Source of the DNA: JAJXXT01 sp963764465
Lineage (GTDB): Bacteria > Pseudomonadota > Alphaproteobacteria > Acetobacterales > Acetobacteraceae
Reading direction: 5' to 3'
DNA: 64,000 bases
Assembly: GCA_963764465.1 (NCBI GenBank)
Contig: CAVXSO010000001.1
Span: 1 to 64,000, forward strand
In this document: positions 7,528 through 17,332 of the stretch, piece after piece
Layout of the letters: every line of letters starts with the position of its first letter
How positions within the stretch are numbered: the stretch's first letter is position 1
The notes under the pieces: generated by a model
Databases searched by the model: none
What the model saw: the letters and a program-made list of their open reading frames with translations, nothing else
Told to the model about the DNA's origin: nothing
Made by a program: the position numbers and the translations under genes

Positions 7528-10500
7528 TAGGACGCCGCGCTGGCTAGCGAGAGAAGGTCCGCGATGTTGAACATGACGGCCGTCTCGGCGAACCCCAACT
7601 CGCGCTGGCAGAAGCGCTGAACGTAGATCGGGGCATGGGCGAATCCGGCCTCAACCCGAACCAGCGCCAGATGAAACGCATCGGGCGCGTTGAGCGAGGC
7701 CAGGATCTCGTTCTTGGTGAGGATCACGTCACGGGCATGGGCACGGCGGCCCTTGACCTCGATGAACCGCAGATGGCCCTCAGGCGTACGGCTCTCGATG
7801 TCCCATCCCTTCTTCTGCACGGACACATCGAGAGGAATGAAGCCCATCCGCTCCTCGGCCTCCATCACCGCTTCCATGGCCAGGCGCTCAACCTCCGCCC
7901 GCGAGGATGGATCCTCTGCAAACCCGTCGGGTTTGGCTCCTCGGGCCGGGTTCGCGAGGGCGTCGAGAAGTCCCTTGGGAACCACCAGCGCCGCTCCCCG
8001 CAGGATCGGCGGCAGCGCAGAGATATCGCGCTCGCGCTCAAGCTCGGTTTGGCGCGCGTGGAGCCGATCGACCAACCGTTGCGCCGTCGCCTCCGCATTT
8101 ACCGCGTTGATCCGCTGTTCCCTGCCGGCGCGTTCTTCCTCCCGCAAACGCGCGGCCCGGCGTCCCAGTAATTGACTCGCGCTGTTGAGACGCGCGCGGA
8201 CTTCGCGCTCGACCTTGTCGATCTCCGCCAGACGCCGACGTTTCACCTCACCCAGATGCTGCGGCACCAGATGGGCGATAGCAAAGCCGATCGCCCGCTG
8301 CTCGACGCCGTCCCTCAGCCACGGAGCCTTGATGACGTCCGCGATCAACGCCCGCTCACCCTCCGTGATCGGCCGGTAGTCGAGATAGGGTGCGGCACCG
8401 CCATCTACGGCGCTGCCATCTTCGCCGAGGTGAATGAACTGCAGCCGCTGCGAGATCACGCGTGGCTCGCCAGACCGCGCCGCACGCCCATCCCTGATCG
8501 CATGTTCGAGATACACGAGCAGCCGCGGCGTGGTGTTCGTATCGGCCTCGTCAACCAGAACCGCTGCCTTGGCCGAGCAACGGCTGAAATCGCTCCAGCA
8601 CCAAATCGACCGCGGCATCCAGCAACGGGTGGCCGGGTGCCAGCAGTTCCGCCTGCGGCTGCCCGGGGACCAGCGTCTTGTCGAACGTGACGCGAGCGTA
8701 GCGGTCCAGCACCGGATCGGTCCGCGCCGATCAGGCGATCGCGTTCCTTCAGAATGGAAGGGACGCGGGTGATCTCGAAGCGGCCTTGCTCCCGCTCGAC
8801 GATCCGCCCGCCGAGAATGGCGAATGCCTCCCGGAAGAAGGCGCCGATGAAGTGCGGTTGCAGCCGGCGTGCCTGCGCTCGTTCCATTTCCTCGCGGATG
8901 GCCGCGACCGCGTTCGGGTCCATACCTTCCGAGGTCAGCTTGCGCTCCGCGACCAGCCGTTCGATGCTTCGACATCGACCGCGCCGTCGACCTTGCGGAA
9001 CAGCTCCGCCTGCTTCTCCGGCCGCTCGCCGTAGCGGATGGCATCGACCAGCAGATCGCGCAGCGCCTGGCCCTCGAACAGCTCGCCGAGCACGTCATAG
9101 ACTTTGCCACCAAGCGCCTTGCGCGCCTCCTCGAGCTTTTCCAGCAGCCGGCGATAGACCTCGCCCTCGCGGGTGTTGGTCGCGCACAGGTTCCAGAGGT
9201 GGCAGACCTCCGTCTGGCCAATGCGATGGATCCGGCCGAACCGCTGCTCCAGCCGATTGGGGTTCCACGGCAGGTCGTAGTTGACCATCAGATGCGCGCC
9301 GCGCTGAAGGTTGACGCCCTCGCCAGCGGCATCGTTGGCGATCATGACGCGGACCACGGGATCGCTGTTGAAGGCGGCGATGGCGGCGCGGCGGGCCTCG
9401 CGGGCAATGCCGCCATGGATCACGACCACCGCGGCGGCGTCGCCAATGCGCGCGCGCAGCTTATCGGCGAGATAGTCGAGCGTATCCTTGGGCTCGGTGA
9501 AGATGATGATCTTGCGGCGAAGTCCCGACGCCGGATCGATCATCGATCGGCTCGTCAAGGATCGCTCTCAAGCTCGCGCCATTTTGCGTCCTGCCCGGAG
9601 AGCTTCAGACGCAGCGCGCGGGCCTCCAGGTCCTTGAGGATGGCGATCTCCGCTTCGAGTTCCATGAGCGTCTGGGCGGCCGTCGCCGATCGACGATCGT
9701 CTCCTCGTCTGCTCCGCTTCGGCGCCAGGCGCCTCCTCGATTTCATCGGGGTCATAGGAGGGAAGCACCGGTCCAGGTCGCAGCGCCGCGGCGGCGTTGT
9801 CGCGACCGATCCGCTCCTCGCGCAGCCGATCTTCGAGCCGCTTGCGGCGGCGCTCGAGCGAGCGGTGGATCGCCGCCGGTGAGGACGCGAGACGCCGCTG
9901 CAGGATCTGCAGGGCGAAGCCGACGTTGTTCCGGCGCTGGCGCCATCGGCGCTGCGATCGGCGCGGTTCATTTCCTCGCGCACATAGGTCGTGACCGCCT
10001 GGTAGAGATCGGCCTCCAGCGGGAGAGAGTTCGTAGCTCGCCGTATAGGCGCGCCGCTCAGGAAACAGCGGCGTGCCGTCGAAGCGGTAAAGCTCCTCCT
10101 TGGTCAGCCGGCGCATCATGTCGGAGACGTCGGCCTTGTGGATGCCCTCACGGAACCGCCCCTCGAACCGGTCCGCGTCGAGCAACCCCATGAAGAGCTG
10201 AAAATCCGCTTCCTTGCCGTTGTGCGGGGTCGCCGACATCAGCAGCAGATTGCGCGTGCGCGTGCCGAGCAGCTTGCCTAGTTTGTGGCGCTGCGTTTCC
10301 TTGACCTCTCCGCCGAAATAGGACGCCGACATCCGATGCGCCTCGTCGCAGATGACGAGGTCCCATTCGGGCGCGGCATTGAGTTTTGCCTTCAGCTCAT
10401 CAGATCGCGCAGCCATATCCAGCCGGACGATGAGGCGGTTGCGTTCGGCAAAGGGATTGCCGGTGACCGAGGCTTCGATTTGGTCGCGCGTCAGCGTATC

Positions 10501-11034
10501 GAAGCGCAGTCCGAATTTCTCGGTGAGCTCATCCTGCCACTGTTCGACCAGGCTGCCTGGAGCGACGATCAGGCAGCGCTCAAGGTCGCCGCGGATCAGC
10601 AGCTCCTTGATCAGCAGCCCCGCCATGATGGTCTTGCCGGCGCCCGGGTCATCGGCCAGCAGGAACCGCAGCGGCTGGCGCGGCAGCATCTCGCCATAGA
10701 CGGCGGTGATCTGGTGGGGCAGGGCCTCGATCTGGGATGCGCTGACAGCGAGATAGGGGTCGAACAGGTGGGCGAGCCGGATCCGGTATGCCTCCGAGGC
10801 CAGCCGGAGCAGGGCCCCGTCGGCGTCAAAGCCGAGGGCCCGCCCCGCCTCGACGATTTCGAGACCCGTTTCTTCGCCGCGAAAGACAAGGCGCTCCCCA
10901 ATTCGGCCGTTGACGCGGAAGACAAGATTTAGGGCTTCCGTGCCGAACCGCGCGACCTGGACAATCTCGGCAATGCCGCTGACGTCTAGACCCCGAACCC
11001 GTGCGCCCGGTTTGATGTCGTCGAACTGTGTCAC
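7527..11034 (-). pseudogene. SNF2-family ATPase/helicase with C-terminal DUF3883, multiply frameshifted
   Basis: Read across frames, this is one protein of about 1160 residues. The N-terminal part (GTG start at 11034) is in one frame: PGARVRGLDVSG, Walker A DDPGAGKT (128-135), DEAH (230-233) and MSATPHNGKE. After YELSP near 10025 the frame shifts, and it shifts again near 9955, 9700, 9685, 9555, 8930, 8725 and 8590. The C-terminal helicase lobe is intact as a segment (GRIHRIGQ near 9240), and the last 100 residues are DUF3883 (GWDIESRTPEGHLRFIEVKGR). Each break is a single-base change and the segments keep conserved residues. SNF2 ATPases with DUF3883 are common in phage-defence loci such as DISARM, but no other DISARM gene is seen here. 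Confidence 0.85.
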
Positions 11035-11380
11035 GCCGGTGCCTATAGCGCAGTTAGGGCTGATCAGTCCTCTACCGACCAGTTAGCAGCACGTACCGGC
11101 TGCAAGTGACCGCCGTTCCGGCAACCAGAGCCCCAATCTCGACCGACAACGTGGTCCGTCGCTACGCCATGGACCCACTCCGTGGCGACGCATTCCACTG
11201 GACTTCCGCCAGCACCAGAGCGTTGGTGTCCGTGCTGGCGGCCAGCTGATCGGCCCGCCGGCTGCCCCGACCAGCCCCGCTGGCGGGGCCCTGGGTGGTG
11301 CAAGCGCCGCGATCGGCGCGCACAACCCCAGGAGCCCACCATGACACTGAACCGATCCCGCTAACGTAACGACACCTTCG
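11035..11380. other. Intergenic region between divergent helicase and recombinase cassette
   Basis: No gene of normal size is supported in these 346 bases. A GC hairpin (CCCCGC-TG-GCGGGG, about 11275-11288) and a seven-codon open frame MTLNRSR (11341-11364) with AGGAG seven bases upstream are visible. The short frame ends 17 bases before the GTG start of the DUF3489 gene and could be a leader peptide. The promoters of both divergent units must lie here, but no clear -35/-10 pair stands out. Confidence 0.45.
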
Positions 11381-11713
11381 GTGACGGACGCTGCTGACGC
11401 GCGCCGCGGTAAACCCAAGACGAAGCCCCCGGCCGTCACGAAACCGGGGGCAGCCGAAGAGGGCCGCCAGACCAAGCAGGCTCTGCTCATCGGCCTTCTG
11501 CAGCGCCCCGATGGTGCCTCCATCGCGGAGCTGGTGAAGGCCACGGGCTGGCAGAACCATTCGATCCGCGGCGCCATCAGCTTCACCCTCAAGAAGAAGC
11601 TCGGCCTCAACGTCACCTCGCAGCGCGACGAGAAGCGCGGCCGTGTCTACCGCATCACCAAGCCCGCCAAGCCCACCAAGGCTTCCGGCGGCCGCACCAA
11701 GAAGCGGTCGTGA
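11381..11713 (+). CDS. DUF3489 domain protein
   Basis: This is a 110-residue basic protein. A low-complexity Lys/Pro/Ala N-terminal 35 residues are followed by a winged-helix-like block (TKQALLIGLLQRPDGASIAELVKATGWQ with GAISFTLKKKLGL after it) typical of DUF3489, which usually occurs as the C-terminal half of longer proteins, so this is a short version. The start is GTG at 11381, with no strong ribosome site. Its stop overlaps the likely GTG start of the DUF2924 gene (GTGA at 11710-11713). The family has no known function but recurs beside DUF2924 and serine recombinases, so a helper role in recombination or its control is inferred. Confidence 0.8.
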   Translation: MTDAADARRGKPKTKPPAVTKPGAAEEGRQTKQALLIGLLQRPDGASIAELVKATGWQNHSIRGAISFTLKKKLGLNVTSQRDEKRGRVYRITKPAKPTKASGGRTKKRS

Positions 11714-12205
11714 GCGCGGCCGATCTGGACGAGCGGCTGCGGACGCTGGCGACGCATGGATATCGCAACCCTACGAGCCGAGTGGCGGCGCCTCTACCGG
11801 GTGTCGCCACCTCCGCGTCTCCGCCGCGACCTCCTCACCCGCGGCATCGCCGACAAATGGCAGGAAGCAGCACTGGGCGGGTTGTCGTCATGCCATCCGT
11901 CGCCGCCTGCTCGCCCTGGCCGAGGGCGGGCAGGACGGAAGGGGACGGTGACGCGGGCTCAGCCGGCACCTCGCCTCCGCCCCGGCACCCGCCTGCTCCG
12001 CACCTGGCGCGGCCGCACTATGAGCGTCACGGTGCTGGAGGACGGCTTCCTCTTCGAGGACCGCCGCTACACCTCCCTCACCGAGGTCGCCAAAGCCATC
12101 ACCGGTGCCCACTGGTCCGGCCCCAGGTTCTTCGGCCTGGCGAAGGTTCGGCCGGTCATCGATGGCGCTTCAACGGCCGATGGAACGGCCTCCGATGCCG
12201 GCTAA
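11710..12205 (+). pseudogene. DUF2924 family protein with three frame changes
   Basis: The expected product runs through three frames. It starts GTG at 11710 (SAADLDERLRTLAT), shifts near 11754 to MDIATLRAEWRRLYR, moves near 11890 to the frame reading HAIRRRLLALAEGGQDG, and returns near 11945 for RLRPGTRLLRTWRGR, VTVLEDGFLFEDRRY and ITGAHWSGPRFFGL, which are DUF2924 signatures. The frame starting at 11756 stays open across the middle, so a 149-residue protein with a scrambled centre could still be made. DUF2924 proteins are small, of unknown function, and typically encoded just before a serine recombinase, as here (11-base overlap). Intactness is doubtful. Confidence 0.7.
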
Positions 12206-13953
12206 GGGCAGGGCAGGGGATCGCTCCTCGGCGGGCGGCAACGGCAATGGCTTTCGCCGCTGCGCCATCTACACCCGCAAATCCTCCGAGGAGGGTCTGG
12301 AGCAAAGCTTCAACTCGCTCGACGCCCAGCGCGAAGCCTGCGAGGCCTACATCGCCAGCCAGCGCCACGAGGGCTGGCGAGCCCTCCCCACCGCCTACGA
12401 CGATGGCGGCATCTCCGGCGGCACCATGGACCGCCCGGCCCTGCTGCGCCTCCTGCGGGACATCCGCGCCCGCAAGGTCGACCTGGTCGTGGTCTACAAG
12501 GTCGATCGCCTCACCCGCTCGCTCGCCGACTTCGCCAAGATCGTCGAGGTGTTCGACGCCAACGGCGTCTCCTTCGTCTCGGTGACGCAGCAGTTCAACA
12601 CCGCCAGCAGCATGGGCCGCCTCACCCTCAACATGCTGCTGTCGTTTGCCCAGTTCGAGCGCGAGGTCACGGGCGAACGCATCCGCGACAAGATCGCCGC
12701 CTCCAAGCGCAAGGGCATGTGGATGGGCGGCGTCCCACCCCTCGGCTACGACATCCAGGACCGCAAGCTCGTCATCAACGAGGAGGAAGCCCAAACCGTC
12801 CGCCACATCTTCGAGACCTACGTCGCCCTCGGCGCCGTCCGCCCCCTCCAGGAGCAACTCGACGCCGAGCGCATCACCACCAAGCGGCACATCTCCGCCA
12901 ACGGCAACACGCACGGCGGCCGGCCGATCTCCCGCGGCCATCTCTACCATCTGCTGCAGAACCGCCTCTACCGAGGCGAGATCGTCCACAAGGACCAAAC
13001 CTACCCCGGCCAGCACGAGCCCATCATCGACCAGGATCTCTGGGACCAGGTGCAGGCCCAACTCGAACAGAACCGCGTCGAGCAGCGCGCCCAGCAAACC
13101 ACCATCGAGACCAGCCTGCTGGCGGGTCTCGTCACCGACCAGGCGGGCAGCAAGCTGGTGCCGACCTATGCCAGCAAGAACGGCAAGCGGTACCGCTATT
13201 ACATCTCCCAGAGCCTCACGACCGGAACCCGCGGCAACGCGCCCCACGCCATCCGTGTCCCGGCGGCGGATCTGGAGCGGCTGGTCTCACAACGGCTCTG
13301 CCGCTGGCTCACCAGCCCCGCCGATCTGCTCGATGCGCTCGGCTCAACACGTCCCTGCAACGAAGCATCCAGCCGCCATCGCCGCAGCCACCAAGCTCGC
13401 GACCACCTGGAACGTCACCCCGACCAACAGCCGACGCGACTTCCTCAAGGCCATCGTCGACCGCATCACCATCGGCGACACCAGCATCGCGATCGCCATC
13501 CGGCCGCTCGCGCTTGCCCAGCATCTGCTTACCAAGAACAGCGACAGCATCGGCGCCGATACCGACGCCGATCCTGATCACCAGGAACCCATCATCCTCA
13601 CCGTCGATGCGCAGCTCTGCCGGACCGGGCTGGCAATGAAGCTGGTGGCAGAAGGACCCGAAGCCATCCCACAGGCCGACCCAACGCTGATCCGCCTGCT
13701 GGCCCGCGCGCATGCGATGCGCAAAGAACTCGAGACCGGCCATCACGACAGCGTCGAAGCCTGCGCCAACGCGATGGGCGTCACCGACTCCTACTTCAGC
13801 CGCATCGTCCGGCTGGCCTATCTGGCGCCCGACATCACCACCGCCATCCTCGATGGTCGTCAGCCGGCGAACCTCACGGCCGCGCGGCTTGCGCAGACCA
13901 GTGAGCTGCCGCTCGCCTGGAGCGAGCAGCGCCGGGTCCTCGGCTTCGCCTGA
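12195..13953 (+). pseudogene. Large serine recombinase, frameshifted near its C-terminal third
   Basis: The resolvase catalytic domain is at residues about 20-165: the nucleophile serine lies in CAIYTRKSSEEG, and the conserved arginines are in DRLTRSLADF and FEREVTGERIRDK. The recombinase domain (GGVPPLGYDI ... RGHLYHLLQNRLYRGEIVHK) and a zinc-ribbon-like segment follow. Near 13340 the frame shifts by one base, and the conserved C terminus (RDFLKAIVDRITIG, LLARAHAMRKELETG, FSRIVRLAYLAPDI, AILDGRQ) is read in the next frame to 13953. Intact size would be about 585 residues. Such enzymes integrate and excise islands; this one sits 250 bases from tRNA-Ser and probably served the island. ATG 12195 overlaps the DUF2924 gene. 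Confidence 0.85.
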
Positions 13954-14198
13954 AGCGCCAATAGCCGCCCGTATTGATGCGCTTTGGCGCCCATCGCCCC
14001 GCATCGGCGATGCAGCGAACCGTACCAAAAATACGGGCCTCAGAGACTCTCGCCGCCGAAGGCCCCCAAAACCCCGTCAGAGACCGTCTCTGCCAGTGCC
14101 GCGGTACCATCGCGACCGCAAAAATCCGCGTCAAAACGCGGCAATTTTCGTTGAAGCCGAAATTCGCCAAAAAACTGTAGCCTTAAGAAGGACTTACG

Positions 14199-14289
<91 letters not shown>

Positions 14290-14421
14290 CGCGGCGGCGC
14301 TCTTAGAAGATAGGACGCGGGGTTGCAAACGGCTTCCATCGCCGGGCACAACGGGTAGCCTGGGTTCCCGCCGCTTTTTGGGGATGCCGCGCGATCCACG
14401 GCTCCGCAACCCAGGGCTTCG

Positions 14422-14449
14422 TTGACACCGGCCGCCCCCGCGCTATAAG
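14422..14449 (+). promoter_or_regulatory. sigma70-type promoter of the rplU operon
   Basis: A perfect -35 TTGACA (14422-14427) is followed after 16 bases by TATAAG (14444-14449). Transcription would begin near 14456, just in front of the leader hairpin. Confidence 0.7.
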
Positions 14450-14459
14450 CCGCGCTTCC

Positions 14460-14495
14460 CCGGCGGCAGGTTCCCTTCCGCCGGCCCGTTTTTTT
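14460..14495 (+). promoter_or_regulatory. rplU leader hairpin with T tract (possible attenuator)
   Basis: CCGGCGG (14460-14466) pairs with CCGCCGG (14478-14484), and seven T residues follow at 14489-14495 after a short CCCG. It lies between the predicted transcription start and the rplU ribosome site (GAGG near 14506), so it would be the 5' end of the mRNA and resembles an intrinsic terminator. Attenuation, perhaps by a ribosomal protein, is inferred. Confidence 0.55.
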
Positions 14496-14514
14496 GTCGT
14501 TTGCCGAGGCCCTC

Positions 14515-14829
14515 ATGTTCGCCATCATCCGCACCGGCGGCAAGCAGTACCGCGTCACCGAGAACGCCGTGCTGAAGGTCGAGAAACTTCCGGCCGAGGC
14601 CGGCGAGACTGTCACCTTCACCGACGTGCTCGCGGTCGGCGGCGAGGGCGGCCTCACGCTCGGCGCGCCCATCGTCGCCGGTGCTGCCGTCACCGCCACG
14701 GTCATCGCCCAGGACCGGCTCGAGAAAGTCATCATCTTCAAGAAGCGCCGCCGGCAGAACTCGCGCCGCAAGGGCGGCCATCGCCAGCACGTCACCGTGC
14801 TGCGCATCGCCGGCATCAAGGCCGCGTAA
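14515..14829 (+). CDS. rplU: 50S ribosomal protein L21
   Basis: L21 binds 23S rRNA and needs L20 for assembly into the large subunit. The product has 104 residues, the normal size, with the typical start MFAIIRTGGKQYRV and the basic conserved tail KKRRRQNSRRKGGHRQHVTVLRI. ATG 14515 has GAGG six bases upstream; an in-frame codon at 14494 would fall in the leader T tract and is rejected. It is the first gene of a long run (rpmA follows 15 bases later) and is preceded by a strong promoter and a leader hairpin. Confidence 0.97.
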   Translation: MFAIIRTGGKQYRVTENAVLKVEKLPAEAGETVTFTDVLAVGGEGGLTLGAPIVAGAAVTATVIAQDRLEKVIIFKKRRRQNSRRKGGHRQHVTVLRIAGIKAA

Positions 14830-14844
14830 GGAAGGACCAGCACC

Positions 14845-15114
14845 ATGGCACACAAGAAAGCCGGCGGCTCCTCGCGCAACGGCCGCGACACGGAAGGCCG
14901 GCGCCTCGGCGTCAAGAAGTTCGGTGGCGAGTATGTTCTCGCCGGCAACATCATCATCCGCCAGCGTGGCACCAAGGTGAAGCCGGGGCAGAATGTCGGC
15001 CTCGGGCGCGACCACACGATCTTCGCGCTGGTCGAGGGACGCGTCGCGTTCTCGCGCGCGGCCAACGACCGCGTCGTCGTCTCCGTCAACCCGCTGCCGG
15101 CGGCCGCCGAATAA
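14845..15114 (+). CDS. rpmA: 50S ribosomal protein L27
   Basis: L27 reaches into the peptidyl-transferase centre with its N-terminal tail. The 89-residue product begins MAHKKAGGSSRNGRDTEGRR, as in proteobacteria, with no processed N-terminal extension of the Firmicutes kind. The ribosome site AAGGA is seen just upstream. It is co-transcribed with rplU, and a terminator-like hairpin with five T residues lies between it and obgE, so ribosomal protein expression can be higher than that of the downstream genes. Confidence 0.97.
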   Translation: MAHKKAGGSSRNGRDTEGRRLGVKKFGGEYVLAGNIIIRQRGTKVKPGQNVGLGRDHTIFALVEGRVAFSRAANDRVVVSVNPLPAAAE

Positions 15115-15143
15115 CCGCGCCCGCCCCGCAGCAGAACAAATCG

Positions 15144-15170
15144 GGGGTCGGCGCAAGCCGGCCCCTTTTT
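15144..15170 (+). terminator. Intrinsic terminator after rpmA
   Basis: GGGGTCGGC (15144-15152) and GCCGGCCCC (15157-15165) form a nine-base-pair stem with a GCAA tetraloop, followed by TTTTT. It lies 14 bases before the obgE start, so it would reduce rather than abolish expression of the downstream housekeeping genes. Confidence 0.8.
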
Positions 15171-15183
15171 CATATCCGCAGCC

Positions 15184-16191
15184 ATGAAATTCCTCGACCA
15201 GGCCAAGATCTATTGCCGCTCCGGTGACGGAGGGGACGGCGTGGTCGCGTTCCGGCGCGAGAAATACATCGAGTTTGGCGGCCCGGACGGCGGCGATGGC
15301 GGCCGCGGCGGGGACATCGTCTTCACTGCCGTGGAAAACCTGAACACGCTGATCGACTTCCGCTACACACAGCATTTCCGCGCGAGGAAGGGCGGCAACG
15401 GATCCGGCGCGGACCGCACCGGCGCCGCGGCACCGCCCGTCGTTGTCCAGGTCCCCGTCGGCACCCAGATCGTTGACGAGGACCGGGAGATCCTGCTCGC
15501 GGACCTCGACAAGCCCGGCAAGCGCATCGTGCTGCTCAAGGGCGGCGACGGCGGCTTCGGCAACGCGCATTTCAAGTCCTCGACCAACCGCGCCCCCCGC
15601 CGCGCGACGAAGGGCTATCCGGGCGAGGAGCGCTGGGTCTGGCTGCGGCTCAAGCTCATCGCGGATGCCGGGCTTATCGGCCTGCCCAACGCCGGCAAAT
15701 CCACCTTCCTTGCCGCCGTCTCCGCCGCGCGGCCGAAGATCGCGGACTACCCGTTCACCACGCTGCACCCGCAACTCGGCGTCGTCCGCCCGGATGCCAC
15801 GCGCGAGTTCGTGCTCGCCGACATCCCGGGGCTCATCGAGGGCGCGCACGAGGGCGCGGGCCTTGGCGACCGCTTCCTTGGGCATGTGGAGCGCTGCCGC
15901 GTGCTGTTCCACCTCATCGACGGGGCAGCGGGCGATGTGGTGCGTGCCTGGCGCACCATCCGCAACGAGCTCGCGGAATACGGCGGGGGGCTTGCCGAAA
16001 AGCCCGAGATCATCGGCCTCAACAAGGCGGACGCGATGACGCCGCGCGAGATCTCCGCCCGCCGCGTGGCGCTCCAGCGGGCCAGTGGCGCGCCGGTGCT
16101 TGTACTCTCCGCTGCCGCGCGCCAAGGCACGGAGGAGGCCGTCACCGCCATCGCCGCGGCGCTCGACGCCGCGCGGAAGGAGGCGACATGA
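15184..16191 (+). CDS. obgE: GTPase ObgE/CgtA
   Basis: This is a ribosome-assembly and stress-linked GTPase that acts on the 50S subunit. The glycine-rich Obg fold fills residues 1-158 (SGDGGDGVVAFRREKY, GGPDGGDGGRGGD). The G domain follows with G1 GLPNAGKST, the switch region DYPFTTLHPQLGV and G3 DIPGLIEGAHEGAGLG. The 335-residue length gives Obg plus G domains but no long C-terminal OCT domain, as is common in alphaproteobacteria. The proB start overlaps its stop (ATGA, 16188-16191), indicating coupled translation. Confidence 0.96.
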   Translation: MKFLDQAKIYCRSGDGGDGVVAFRREKYIEFGGPDGGDGGRGGDIVFTAVENLNTLIDFRYTQHFRARKGGNGSGADRTGAAAPPVVVQVPVGTQIVDEDREILLADLDKPGKRIVLLKGGDGGFGNAHFKSSTNRAPRRATKGYPGEERWVWLRLKLIADAGLIGLPNAGKSTFLAAVSAARPKIADYPFTTLHPQLGVVRPDATREFVLADIPGLIEGAHEGAGLGDRFLGHVERCRVLFHLIDGAAGDVVRAWRTIRNELAEYGGGLAEKPEIIGLNKADAMTPREISARRVALQRASGAPVLVLSAAARQGTEEAVTAIAAALDAARKEAT

Positions 16192-17312
16192 GCCTCGCGG
16201 CGGCCCACCGCATCGTGGTCAAGATCGGCTCGGCGCTGGTGGTGGACCCCGCGCTCGCGGTACCCCGCGCGGCCTGGCTCGCGGGCATCGCGGCGGACAT
16301 CGCGCGGCTGCGCGAAGAGGGCCGGGAGGTGGTTGTCGTCTCCTCCGGCGCCATCGCGCTCGCCCGCCGCGCGCTGGGCCTCACCCGCCGTAACCTGCGG
16401 CTGGAGGAGAAACAGGCCGCCGCCGCCGTGGGCCAGATTCGCCTGGCCGGTGCCTGGACCGAGGCGCTGGCGGAGCAGGGCATCACGGCCGCCCAGCTTC
16501 TGCTGACGCTCGAGGACACCGAGGACCGGCGCCGCTACCTCAACGCGCGGGCGACACTGGAGACGCTGCTCGGACTTCGTTGCGTTCCCGTGATCAACGA
16601 GAACGACACGGTGGCCACGGCCGAGATCCGTTTTGGCGACAACGACCGCCTTGCGGCCCGCGTGGCCGAGATGCTGCGCGCCGACGCGCTGGTGCTGCTA
16701 TCCGACATCGACGGGCTCTACACCGCCGATCCGAGATTCGATCCGGGCGCGCAATATATCAAGGAGGTTACGGACCTCACGCCGGAGATCGAGGCGATGG
16801 CGGGCGACCCGCCGCCCGGCTACTCCTCGGGCGGTATGCGCACCAAGCTCGCCGCCGCGCGCATAGCCACCGGTGCGGGGGTCGCGATGGCGATCGCGCT
16901 CGGGCACACGCAGCGTCCATTGTCGGCGATGCTGGATGGCGCGCGCTGCACCTGGTTCCTGCCTCGGCCCGAGGGTCGCAGTGCGCGGCAGAGCTGGATC
17001 CTCGGCTCGCTCGCGACGCAGGGCAGGCTCGTCATCGATACCGGTGCCGTGCGTGCGCTGCGTGCTGGCCGCTCCCTGCTGCCGGCGGGCGTGCGCGGCG
17101 TGGACGGCGCCTTCGACCAGGGCGACGCGGTGGAGATTGTGAGCCAGGATGGCGCGGCGTTCGCCCGCGGCCTCTGCGCCTATGCCAGCGCGGACGCGGC
17201 GCGCATCGCGGGCCATCGTTCCGCGGAGATCGAGGCCATCCTCGGCTGGCGCGGCCGCGACGAGATGATCCATCGCGACGATCTGGTGCTGCTGCACGCG
17301 AAAATGTCATAA
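16188..17312 (+). CDS. proB: Glutamate 5-kinase
   Basis: This enzyme catalyses the first step of proline synthesis, phosphorylating glutamate with ATP. The 374-residue product has the amino acid kinase fold (VVKIGSALV, VVVSSGAIALARRALGL, VINENDTV, FGDNDRLAARVA, DIDGLYTADPR) and a C-terminal PUA domain (about 280-374, with SLLPAGVRGVDGAFDQGDAV). It is coupled to obgE upstream and followed by proA after a 20-base gap, so both first steps of the pathway are made together. Proline feedback inhibition is known for the family. Confidence 0.96.
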   Translation: MSLAAAHRIVVKIGSALVVDPALAVPRAAWLAGIAADIARLREEGREVVVVSSGAIALARRALGLTRRNLRLEEKQAAAAVGQIRLAGAWTEALAEQGITAAQLLLTLEDTEDRRRYLNARATLETLLGLRCVPVINENDTVATAEIRFGDNDRLAARVAEMLRADALVLLSDIDGLYTADPRFDPGAQYIKEVTDLTPEIEAMAGDPPPGYSSGGMRTKLAAARIATGAGVAMAIALGHTQRPLSAMLDGARCTWFLPRPEGRSARQSWILGSLATQGRLVIDTGAVRALRAGRSLLPAGVRGVDGAFDQGDAVEIVSQDGAAFARGLCAYASADAARIAGHRSAEIEAILGWRGRDEMIHRDDLVLLHAKMS

Positions 17313-17332
17313 CGGGCGCCAGGGGAGAGACC

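Noticed and set aside
7282..11034. A DISARM defence system
   Set aside because: Only one SNF2/DUF3883 ATPase remnant is present. No DrmA-, DrmB- or DrmC-like gene and no methylase gene lies nearby, so the name is not justified.
12156..13247. 363-codon open frame antisense to the serine recombinase
   Set aside because: Low-complexity Val/Ala/Gly/Asp composition typical of antisense GC-rich sequence; the sense strand has clear resolvase motifs.
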